Below, piece after piece: positions 56,343 through 64,000 of a DNA stretch of 64,000 bases. A program made the position numbers and the translations under genes. The notes beneath the pieces are model-generated. The model was not told the DNA's origin. It saw nothing but the letters and a program-made list of their open reading frames with translations, and did not search any database. The first letter of the stretch is position 1. Every line of letters begins with the position of its first letter. Origin of the DNA: CBDBFG01 sp965204765 (GTDB lineage Bacteria; Pseudomonadota; Alphaproteobacteria; Caedimonadales; UBA9215); the NCBI GenBank assembly GCA_965204765.1, contig CBDBFG010000004.1:124001-188000 (forward strand), in the 5' to 3' direction.

Positions 56343-56530
56343 ATTTATATCCCATAACAATACAGCAATTATTATAAAAAGATTTTTTATTACAAAAATA
56401 TTATAAAAATAACCAAAATCGCTTTGCTATGTATAAATATATTCACTAGCCTTCTAAGCAATGTATGTATTATCTATCCTCGGTCATTCTTTCTTCTTTA
56501 ATTATTACAACCATCAACATATTACACTAC
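56343..56530. other. Intergenic, nothing recognised
   Basis: A very AT-rich stretch between the small helical gene and the LRR gene. I see no RNA gene or terminator. Confidence 0.35.
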
Positions 56531-58987
56531 CTAAAGGCCATGCACCAAAAGTTCCCAGGCTTGTTGTAATTGTGAGTGAGGATCATATGGATTCCAGCAA
56601 CTTTTATCAAATCTGTTCAGATTAATTCCTTTAGGATTTCTAGATATTATACCAGAATCTATGCATGCTTTTACCATGGCACATATTTCCTCTTTGTCCC
56701 AAAAATTATCTTCTGGTGGAAGCTGTAATGAAAGATAAAGCCTTCTTAATTTTTTAAGTTGTGCTATAGCATCAGCTAATGCTATTACACCGCTATTATC
56801 TTTGCCAGTACCGATATAGTTTTGCCAAAGATATAGTTCTTCTAAATCAACTAATCCTGCAATTCCGTGAGCCAAGGTTATTACGCTTTCTACGCCATCA
56901 CTCCCTAAGCCAACCTGCCATAAGTTTAATATCTTAAGAGGAAGATGAGGTAAAACCTTTGCCAAAGCCTGAGCCGCGTGCACATCTAATTTATTCGCAT
57001 ACAAATTCAAATTTACGAGCTGAGAGCTTTCAATTGCAAGAGCTTTAGCCAGGGTTTGTATTTGTTCTGGTAGTAATTCTGCAACTTGTAAATCCAGAAT
57101 TTGTAATTGTTTAAGTTGATTAATACTTTCAAGCATTGACCCAATACCAGCAGAATCAAGACCTAAACCATAATTAGTACCAAGCCGTATTTCTATGATA
57201 TTTCTCGATGTTCTAAACACTTGTGCTAATGCATTCATCGCACCTGGTGACATATCGGTTGCATTATTTTCTTTAACGTAATTAAGTTTTATTACTCTTA
57301 AATGCTCTTTCCCTTGTAAACCAGTTATTAATTCTGTAAATCCATATTGACCTAGTTCTAGGTTATATGAGAAATCAACTTCTTCTAAATTAGGTAATTC
57401 TGCAAGCGCTTTACCAAGTATACTACCATTTGTTATTCCATTGCGGGATAAATCAACTATTCTAATACTGTTTTTGTTATATTCATCTGTTAATTCCTCT
57501 GCTAACTTTTGTAATACATCATCCGTAGGGTTTACCATCCCCGACAAGCTAACAGCAGCAACAGGAAATGGTCTTGCTCTCAATGCAGCAAAATAAGCAC
57601 CTACTTCATCTGGAGTATTTAAAACAAAAATATCTGTATATAGTTCAAACTTACCTTCTTTATTGTACCCACCCCTAGGACGATCACCCCAAAACTCTCT
57701 TAAATCTTGTATTTGCGTAGGAGACAATTTGTTATGTGCACCTCTCCACCCTATGCCGTTAACAAAAAGTTTTTTTAATCCCGGCTGTCTTACAAAACTC
57801 AAATCTGTAGATTCATCCAAACCTAAACCCGAAATATTAAGTTCTTCTAATGGTAAATAAGGAAATGATTGTGCTAAACCTTCAAATCCCTCTCTTCCTA
57901 TTTGATTATTTGATATATCCAGCAACCGCAGAGTGCCATTACTTGCCAGACTTCTTCCCATTGCTGCTAAAGCGTCTACACTTACAGGTTTAGCTTTATC
58001 AGTGTTGGTATTCATTCTTAGAATCCTTAATTTCTTTAAAGATTTTAGTGACTGGGCAAATGATTGAAACTCCTGCTGGTTATAACAAAGTGCGTTATCG
58101 TCTAGATCTAATTCCTCAAGATTGGCAAGATATGGAAAAGCTAAACCAAGAGCAGAAAAACCAACTGACATCGCATTGTGAGGCAATATTAGTCTTTTCA
58201 GTTGATGCAAATTAATCAACCCTCTTGCCAAGAGGCTTAAGTTTTCATCATCATTATAAAAGTAATTATGGGTCAAATTAAGCTCTTCAAGATTTCTCAT
58301 GAATTGCAAGCTTCTTGCTAGGCTTGTTACTAGCAATGTTGGATCCCACATTCTTGAATCTGCAATGGTTAACAATCTTAGATTAGCAAATGATTGAGAT
58401 TTAAATAATTCTGGTAAATCAGGGTAGTCATCCGAAAAATCCTGTCCTGTTAAAACTACAGCTGTAAAATTAAAACCTCTTCTTCTATAAGTCAGGCAAT
58501 CTTGCTTAACAACTAATTGTCTCAATATAGTAAACGCTTGCTGTGCAGTTAAACCTTGTCCTTCCATATTAAATTCCCATTCACTACTGCATGTTGGCCT
58601 ACGAGTAAGCCAATAGTATAATTTTTTAGGAAGACATAATTTAAGATTGCGACAAGTTTGCTTTAAATGTTTACAGTCTTGACAATCTCTGTAACTTCTC
58701 ATTCTAAACTCATCAAAAAGATGAGCTCTTGAAACAGGTTTACCATCCGCAGTCAATGTTACTACTGGTTGACCTTTAAGAATATTAAAAATACCGAGTA
58801 ATTCATCTAAATATGGAAGTTTAACTTTTCTTGAGCAACTTGATCTTTGTAATCTTGTGTCTGGTTCTTTTGTTACCGATATTGCTCTGGGTATTAAAGG
58901 TTTTTCCATATCAGGATCACAGCTAAGGATGATGCTATTAATTAAATTGAGAGCAAAAATACTAACCAGAGAAATATGTCTAAACAT
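56531..58987 (-). CDS. Large exported leucine-rich-repeat protein
   Basis: The 818-residue protein starts with a signal-like sequence (about 1-22) ending in ILSC, which could be a lipobox. Next comes a Cys-rich segment (about residues 95-135 with C-x-x-C and further Cys). The rest is a long run of ribonuclease-inhibitor-type LRRs about 28 residues apart, with a break in the middle (about 440-500) where consensus is lost. Examples are LEELDLDDNALCYNQQ, LRLLDISNNQIGREGFEGLA and LKILNLWQVGLGSDG. RI-type LRRs bind proteins and are typical of eukaryotes and of host-interaction proteins. No enzyme domain is seen. Whether it is surface-bound or secreted is unknown. Confidence 0.82.
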   Translation of the reverse strand: MFRHISLVSIFALNLINSIILSCDPDMEKPLIPRAISVTKEPDTRLQRSSCSRKVKLPYLDELLGIFNILKGQPVVTLTADGKPVSRAHLFDEFRMRSYRDCQDCKHLKQTCRNLKLCLPKKLYYWLTRRPTCSSEWEFNMEGQGLTAQQAFTILRQLVVKQDCLTYRRRGFNFTAVVLTGQDFSDDYPDLPELFKSQSFANLRLLTIADSRMWDPTLLVTSLARSLQFMRNLEELNLTHNYFYNDDENLSLLARGLINLHQLKRLILPHNAMSVGFSALGLAFPYLANLEELDLDDNALCYNQQEFQSFAQSLKSLKKLRILRMNTNTDKAKPVSVDALAAMGRSLASNGTLRLLDISNNQIGREGFEGLAQSFPYLPLEELNISGLGLDESTDLSFVRQPGLKKLFVNGIGWRGAHNKLSPTQIQDLREFWGDRPRGGYNKEGKFELYTDIFVLNTPDEVGAYFAALRARPFPVAAVSLSGMVNPTDDVLQKLAEELTDEYNKNSIRIVDLSRNGITNGSILGKALAELPNLEEVDFSYNLELGQYGFTELITGLQGKEHLRVIKLNYVKENNATDMSPGAMNALAQVFRTSRNIIEIRLGTNYGLGLDSAGIGSMLESINQLKQLQILDLQVAELLPEQIQTLAKALAIESSQLVNLNLYANKLDVHAAQALAKVLPHLPLKILNLWQVGLGSDGVESVITLAHGIAGLVDLEELYLWQNYIGTGKDNSGVIALADAIAQLKKLRRLYLSLQLPPEDNFWDKEEICAMVKACIDSGIISRNPKGINLNRFDKSCWNPYDPHSQLQQAWELLVHGL

Positions 58988-59238
58988 TTTTACAATCCAA
59001 TACGCTAATTATAATTTCACTTTAGGTCATTAATTTTTACTAGACAATAAATATTTGCAATTTTATTATTCTTCGCATTTTAAGCAAATATTGCTCTTTT
59101 TTTTGGCTAAAAGGTTGAGTTCTCACCAGCTGATTCTTGTGCGCCGCCCCTTGGCATACATAATTAGATACATAGTCCCATATCTAAAATTAGAAACAAT
59201 GGCTATCGCTATGTCATATATCAAATAACTTGATGATG

Positions 59239-60273
59239 CTATCCCAAGATCTCTGAAGCTTTTTTATTGTATAGATCAAGAACCTCTGGAGTAATATCAT
59301 TATGATCTGCTGATCCAACCAAAGTTTTTAATATTGCACGGTATTGATCTATTTTCCGTTTAACAAAATCATTTATCTGATTTTTATATTTTTCCCTTTC
59401 TTTTTCAGGAACCACAGCAATAAATTTTTCCAGCTGTTTTAGCACATCGAAAAATGACTTGGCCGTGCGTTGACCAGTAATTGAATGTGCACGCCTTAGG
59501 TAAGTAATAGGTTTGTATGAGCTTGGCATAGCCGCTATCTTTTTAGCCCTTAACAGGGCTGCCATATACACAAAATCTTCGTAGTTAGCCATTTTTTCTG
59601 GTGTTGGAAGTTCAAACCCTTTTTTATACCCTTTTGTCCATCCCAAACTTGTAAAATTAAGAATGTTGTCAATGTCAGCAGTTTCTAAAACCTGACCAGG
59701 TGCCTGGGCAATAGAGTCCAAGACTGTTTCACTTATTTTCTTATCTTGCAATAATCCCTTAGCATTTGCAATTTGAGCAGGATCCTCATATTTAACATCA
59801 AAATTAAACAGCACTGCATCCGCACCAGAATCATTCATAAGATTCATAAACTTTGCTATAAATTGAGGATCACTGTATTGATCATCGGAATCAAGCCATA
59901 GTAAATGTGCATGTGGATTAATTTCCTTAGATAAGCGCAAAAGTGTTATACGAGCATTCGCAATACCGCTGGTGTTCGAGTTTTCATAAACTTTATAATT
60001 AATATTATCTTGGGCCGTCAGTATTTTCTTTGCGATATCAATTGAATCATCGGTTGACCCATCATTGTAAAGAATGAGTGTAACATCCTTGCCATGTGTT
60101 TGATTGACAACCGACTGTACAGTAGGGCCAATATAAGATGCAGAGTTATATACCGGCATTAATACATGAATTTTTGTATTAGACTTCGTGAGTTTTAAAT
60201 ACAATACGAATGGTAACAAGATTGTTACGATGACAACAAGTGATTTAGTAATTATTTTTTTATTCATTACCAT
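59239..60273 (-). CDS. Membrane-anchored GT2 glycosyltransferase
   Basis: The 344-residue protein has an N-terminal transmembrane helix (SLVVIVTILLPFVLYLKL) and a GT2 domain: IHVLMPVYNSASYIGPTVQS at the start, LILYNDGSTDDSID, and the DxD region in LLWLDSDDQYSDP. The anchored N terminus and lack of a polysaccharide gene neighbourhood set it apart from the operon at 28-36 kb. An ATG at 60267 is an alternative start. The substrate is unknown. Confidence 0.83.
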   Translation of the reverse strand: MVMNKKIITKSLVVIVTILLPFVLYLKLTKSNTKIHVLMPVYNSASYIGPTVQSVVNQTHGKDVTLILYNDGSTDDSIDIAKKILTAQDNINYKVYENSNTSGIANARITLLRLSKEINPHAHLLWLDSDDQYSDPQFIAKFMNLMNDSGADAVLFNFDVKYEDPAQIANAKGLLQDKKISETVLDSIAQAPGQVLETADIDNILNFTSLGWTKGYKKGFELPTPEKMANYEDFVYMAALLRAKKIAAMPSSYKPITYLRRAHSITGQRTAKSFFDVLKQLEKFIAVVPEKEREKYKNQINDFVKRKIDQYRAILKTLVGSADHNDITPEVLDLYNKKASEILG

Positions 60274-60429
60274 TTTTTATCTTTCCAATTACAGGTCAAA
60301 GTAAAATGTTATAATGGTTGTGTTGAAAGAATCAACAAAATATCTATCCTAAACCGCTATTTTCCAAATAAACCTTTTATATCAATGGACACGACAATTC
60401 TATTTTTAATGGTTTTCGTCTAAATCTCG

Positions 60430-61173
60430 TCACATAAAGATAACTCTATGACTTGGATCAATAAAGTTTCTTACTACATTACTTGGATTTATTCTAAGAA
60501 CTAGATTTTCATTCAAATCAAAAAAGCCCAGATTTTTACGTTCTTGCTCGTTTAATTTCCTATCTCCTCTCAAGAGCAAACGACACATCTTATAGCTATA
60601 ATAACCAACGATTGGCGCGAAAGATAGTCCAGCAAAAATACCAGTTAAAAAGCAAGGGGAAGCCCTATCGCCCGTAACATTAGAGCAAATCATTCCTAAA
60701 TTATCATCTATAAGAATTTCTGTGCCAAGATATGTACCAAAAACGAAGCAAGGAGTGGCAGCAATAGCTGTAGCAGTGATCCCAAAACTAGCTGAAGCAA
60801 TTTTCGTAAAATAACTATCCTCCAGCAAAAGAATCGGCATAATAATGCATTCTTCTAAATCAGGTGTGACAGCTAATAGTGCGCGTAAAAAATTAAAAAA
60901 ATCACTTCCTATATCTATTGACTCTTCTTTATTGCCAATTGTTAGCACTCTTAAAGTACGTATTGCAGAAACTAAAGCAACCACAGATTCATCTTTAATA
61001 AGTTCAAGTTGATATATGGCTAGCTTCTTAACATCTTTAAATTCTTCTCTGCATATTACTCTTGGACCATTTTTTATCCTTACTTCTCCATCATCTTTAG
61101 AAAGAATATATGAACAATTGGAATTAGATATTAAGCTTAAGAATGTTACAATTACGGCAAATACTATATTCAT
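60430..61173 (-). CDS. Exported/membrane protein of unknown function
   Basis: From the ATG at 61173 (GGAG about 10 bases upstream) this is about 247 residues. A signal peptide (MNIVFAVIVTFLSLISNSNCS) is followed by a mixed domain, and two hydrophobic segments lie further on (SFGITATAIAATPCFVFGTY and an FLTGIFAGLSFAPIVGYY-like stretch). The polar C-terminal tail contains NEQERKNLGFFD. I do not recognise a family. Longer upstream starts are possible. It sits between the GT2 gene and the thiolase gene without overlap. Confidence 0.6.
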   Translation of the reverse strand: MNIVFAVIVTFLSLISNSNCSYILSKDDGEVRIKNGPRVICREEFKDVKKLAIYQLELIKDESVVALVSAIRTLRVLTIGNKEESIDIGSDFFNFLRALLAVTPDLEECIIMPILLLEDSYFTKIASASFGITATAIAATPCFVFGTYLGTEILIDDNLGMICSNVTGDRASPCFLTGIFAGLSFAPIVGYYSYKMCRLLLRGDRKLNEQERKNLGFFDLNENLVLRINPSNVVRNFIDPSHRVIFM

Positions 61174-61575
61174 ATTTATTACTCCAAGTGAAATAACATT
61201 ACACTCCATCCTAGGTGATAATTGTTTGTCAGGCAACAAATAATCTATGATTTTGTTGAGTTTTTGTTCTTTTTAGGAACGAAGATTAAAACATCGCAAT
61301 ATAACCAAACACAAACCCTTTAAGCTGTCCTAAATAAAGTAATTTGCTGAGCTGCAAAGACATTTGACGGACAATAAACAATATTAAAAGAATGAAAAAG
61401 CGAAACATATTATAATGAAAAATTTATAAAAAATAGCAGTTCAGAACAAAGTGTTATTTAGCTTTCTATCTAAACCATGAAACTATTTATATCCTCATGC
61501 CCATTATAATAAATAATTACAAAACTGTTGAGATATAACATGATTAGTTATTAAAAAAGAACAAACAAATCATAA
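61174..61575. other. Intergenic, nothing recognised
   Basis: About 400 AT-rich bases between the unknown exported protein and the thiolase stop. I see no gene, tRNA or clear terminator. Confidence 0.4.
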
Positions 61576-62754
61576 TTACACAGAGATAGACATAGCAACC
61601 GCTTCGCCGCCACCTATACAAAGACTAGCAATACCTTTAGTTTTATTTAATCTCTTTAACGAATGTATTAAAGTAGTCAAAATACGTGCTCCACTTGCTC
61701 CTATTGGATGACCTAAGGCACAAGCACCACCATTAACGTTTACCTTATTTTCGGCGATTTTACATTCTTTCATCGCCACCATCGGCACTACGGCAAACGC
61801 TTCATTAATCTCAAACAAATCCACATCCTTAATACTCCAACCAGAGTTTTTTACAACAGACTTGATAGATTGCACGGGTGCGGTAGTAAACCATTCTGGT
61901 TCATGAGCATGAGAAGCATAACTATTAATAGTAGCTAATACCTCTAATTTTCTTTTTTTCGCTTCACTTTTTTTCATTAACAACACTGTTGATGCACCAT
62001 CACTAATTGCGCTGGAATTAGCGGCTGTAACTGTGCCATCTTTGATAAAAACAGGTTTTAGATTAGGTATTCTATCTAACTTAATTTTAACTAACAATTC
62101 GTCATATTGTATAACTAATTCATCCTTTGCCTGTTTTATCCTTAACGGTATCATTTCCTGTTTAAAAAACCCGCTTTCCCTAGCTGTACAGGCTTTTTGC
62201 ATAGATTTTATTGCAAAATCATCTTGTTGTTGCCTTGTAAAATTATATTTTTTCACTGTGTTTTCAGCAAAAACACCCATTAATGTTCCATTACTAAAAG
62301 AATCCTGTAAACCATCATAAAGCATATGATCCACCAACTGATGATGTCCCATTCTTAGGCCAGATCTGGCTCCAATACTAACATAAGGAGCGTTACTCAT
62401 ACTTTCCATACCACCAGCCACGATTACATTCGCACTACCAGCTTTTATCGCATCACAACCAAACATAATAGTTTTAAGTGCAGAACCACACACTTTATTT
62501 ACAGTAGTACAATCAACAGTATTCGCAAGCCCTGCTTTAATAGCAGCTTGTCTTGCCGGAGCCTGTCCTAGTCCTGCTGATAGCACACAACCCATTATTA
62601 CCGCATCAATATCTTTTTTATCAATACCAGTAGAATTAATAATTGCCTTTATTGATTCAGCACCAAGATCTGTGGCGGATAAACCTTTCAATAACCCTTG
62701 AAACGCACCCAATGGCGTTCTATTCGCACTAACAATTACTACCGGATCAGACAT
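61576..62754 (-). CDS. Acetyl-CoA acetyltransferase (thiolase)
   Basis: Thiolases condense or cleave acetoacetyl-CoA. The roughly 392-residue protein has the acyl-accepting Cys89 (NKVCGSALK), the conserved GGMESMSNAP, the His in GGACALGHPIGASGAR, and the proton-donor Cys in SLCIGGGEAVAM. It resembles biosynthetic PhaA/AtoB-type enzymes more than FadA. The start at 62754 has AGGA 5 bases upstream; longer in-frame starts exist. The gene stands alone, with no phaB or phaC nearby, so the pathway is unknown. Confidence 0.92.
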   Translation of the reverse strand: MSDPVVIVSANRTPLGAFQGLLKGLSATDLGAESIKAIINSTGIDKKDIDAVIMGCVLSAGLGQAPARQAAIKAGLANTVDCTTVNKVCGSALKTIMFGCDAIKAGSANVIVAGGMESMSNAPYVSIGARSGLRMGHHQLVDHMLYDGLQDSFSNGTLMGVFAENTVKKYNFTRQQQDDFAIKSMQKACTARESGFFKQEMIPLRIKQAKDELVIQYDELLVKIKLDRIPNLKPVFIKDGTVTAANSSAISDGASTVLLMKKSEAKKRKLEVLATINSYASHAHEPEWFTTAPVQSIKSVVKNSGWSIKDVDLFEINEAFAVVPMVAMKECKIAENKVNVNGGACALGHPIGASGARILTTLIHSLKRLNKTKGIASLCIGGGEAVAMSISV

Positions 62755-62871
62755 TTTCATCCTCATACCAAAACATACCAAATGATTGTAACATTTTTTC
62801 TACAAAATAACACTGATCGTATTTGTTTATTGTTAATTTAGCAAATAAACAGCTGTCCACATATTTGTGTG

Positions 62872-64000
62872 CTATAATAATATAAAAGTAGATAACCCCA
62901 GAAACAGAGCATAGCCCAACACATCCGTGGTAGTAGTTAAATAGGGCCCGCTCCTATTGCTGGATCAAGACCAAGATTATCAATTATAATAGGCAACAGA
63001 GTTCCAGCAACTCCAGCCCAAAGCATGTTTAATAACAACGATATAGACAAGATCAATCCAAGAGTATATTCCCCTAGCCATAAAGAAGATATCACCCCAA
63101 TTACTAAAGCAAAAAATATTCCCACTATAAATGCGATCTGTAGTTCTTTTTTTACAGCTCGCCAAGTATCGGCTGATAAAAGGCTATTAGTGGCCAAAGC
63201 CCTTATTACAACTGTTGACACTTGCATGCCGGCATTCCCTCCCATCGCGGCATTAATAGTCATAAGAAAAGACAGCGAAGCAATCTTTTGAATAGAATCA
63301 GTAAACTGCGCAATAACATACGAAGCAAGTAAAGCATTAACCAATGTGATTAATAGCCACCTGATACGCCAATAGGCTGTGTTCAATACCGGCGCAGAAA
63401 AATCAGACTCTTTATGTACATTGCTTAAATGTAGAATATCCTCTTCTGCTTCTTGATCTATCACTTCAACGATATCATCAACTGTAATCATGCCAATAAT
63501 TTTATTATTTTTATTTATAACAGGCGTAGAAACCAACCCATAACGTTTGAAAGAGTGACAGATTTCTTCTTGATTGCTTGTGACATCCCATGCATGAATA
63601 TCAGTTTGCATAATAGTTGTTATTTTTGTTTGTGGTGTATGACGTAATAACTGATTAACTGGTACTTTGCCTATTGGCTGTTTTTTAACATTAACTATAA
63701 AAATATCATAAAATAAAGATGGTAAATGCTTACTATTTTTTATTAAATTTACCGCATCTCGCACACAGCTAGAATCATCTATATAAACGATTTCATTTTG
63801 CATCAACCTGCCGGCGCTTTTCTCTGGATAAGATAACGCATCATTAAAATATTTCTGTTGTTTTAATGATAGCTTGCTTATGATTTTTTGTTGTAACTTG
63901 TAATCTATTTCTTCCAGAAATCCTGTGGCATCATCACTATCCAAAAGTTGCACATATTTTGCTATCTGATTTACGCCAAAAAATTTTATGATCTCTTTTT
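62872..64000 (-). pseudogene. mgtE: Magnesium transporter MgtE, cut by the window edge and frameshifted near the 3' end
   Basis: The frame runs in from beyond 64000 (FFGVNQIAKYVQLLDSDDATGF matches the MgtE N domain). It continues through the N domain, the CBS pair (VRDAVNLIKNSKHLPSLF, IIGMITVDDIVEVIDQEA) and four membrane helices. At DPAIGAGPI it stops at 62937. One frame over, the sequence goes on as TTTTDVLGYALFLGLSTFIL to a stop at 62872, exactly the expected last helix. A one-base loss in the short T run near 62938-62942 explains this. MgtE is a gated Mg2+ channel; this copy lacks the last helix unless the shift is a sequence error. Confidence 0.85.

Noticed and set aside
1..64000. CRISPR arrays, prophage, tRNA and rRNA genes
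   Set aside because: Scanned for repeat-spacer patterns, T-arm plus acceptor motifs and phage gene sets; none found apart from the tmRNA acceptor piece.

Overview
This window looks like AT-rich chromosome from an obligately or facultatively intracellular alphaproteobacterium, most like a Holosporales or Rickettsiales-type symbiont. The evidence is a circularly permuted (two-piece) tmRNA gene, the rho-rsmG-parA-parB order with perfect alphaproteobacterial parS sites, an argS-SPOR protein neighbourhood, ThyX in place of ThyA, many decayed genes, and several exported proteins of the kind seen in host-associated bacteria. I cannot name the species. Three perfect parS sites and one near-match in the first 14 kb suggest that the left end lies near the replication origin.

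Layout. 0-8.5 kb: an exported beta-propeller phytase, a decayed copy of the bamB 3' end, parB-parA-rsmG-rho on the minus strand, an exported Nudix-like protein, and a frameshifted bamB behind a YfgM-like gene. 8.8-22.5 kb: mfd, a small membrane protein, ccmA-ccmB, an ArnT-type glycosyltransferase, a DciA-like protein, a SPOR protein, argS, erpA, xthA, a glycosyltransferase and a porin. 22.7-28.1 kb: thrS, infC with an AUC start, a broken SDR gene carrying a 135-bp tandem duplication, and an MFS transporter. 28.2-35.8 kb: a surface-polysaccharide operon. It makes a UDP-diacetamido-mannuronate-type sugar (a fused WlbA-WlbB, then WlbC and WlbD) and carries two glycosyltransferases and a TPR-methyltransferase. 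35.8-42.3 kb: outer-membrane assembly (lptF-lptG-lptD on minus, surA-rsmA on plus).

42.4-55.5 kb: an unknown exported protein, an unexplained structured stretch, thyX, the permuted ssrA, a small membrane protein, rpe, lppC, rsmI-yraN, rpsF-rpsR-DUF2232-rplI, terC and putA. 55.5-64 kb: an IS200/IS605 remnant, a large exported LRR protein, a GT2 enzyme, an unknown exported membrane protein, a thiolase, and an mgtE that runs off the window and is frameshifted at its 3' end.

Taken together, much of the window serves the envelope: LPS export (LptDFG), OMP folding (SurA, BamB), porin, and surface glycans. Alongside this is core information processing. The accessory part is a scattered set of exported proteins (phytase, Nudix, LRR, two unknowns). 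The clearest unusual points are the tmRNA with a partly duplicated tag ending in VAV, the broken bamB with a second decayed copy, and the exported phytase and Nudix pair.
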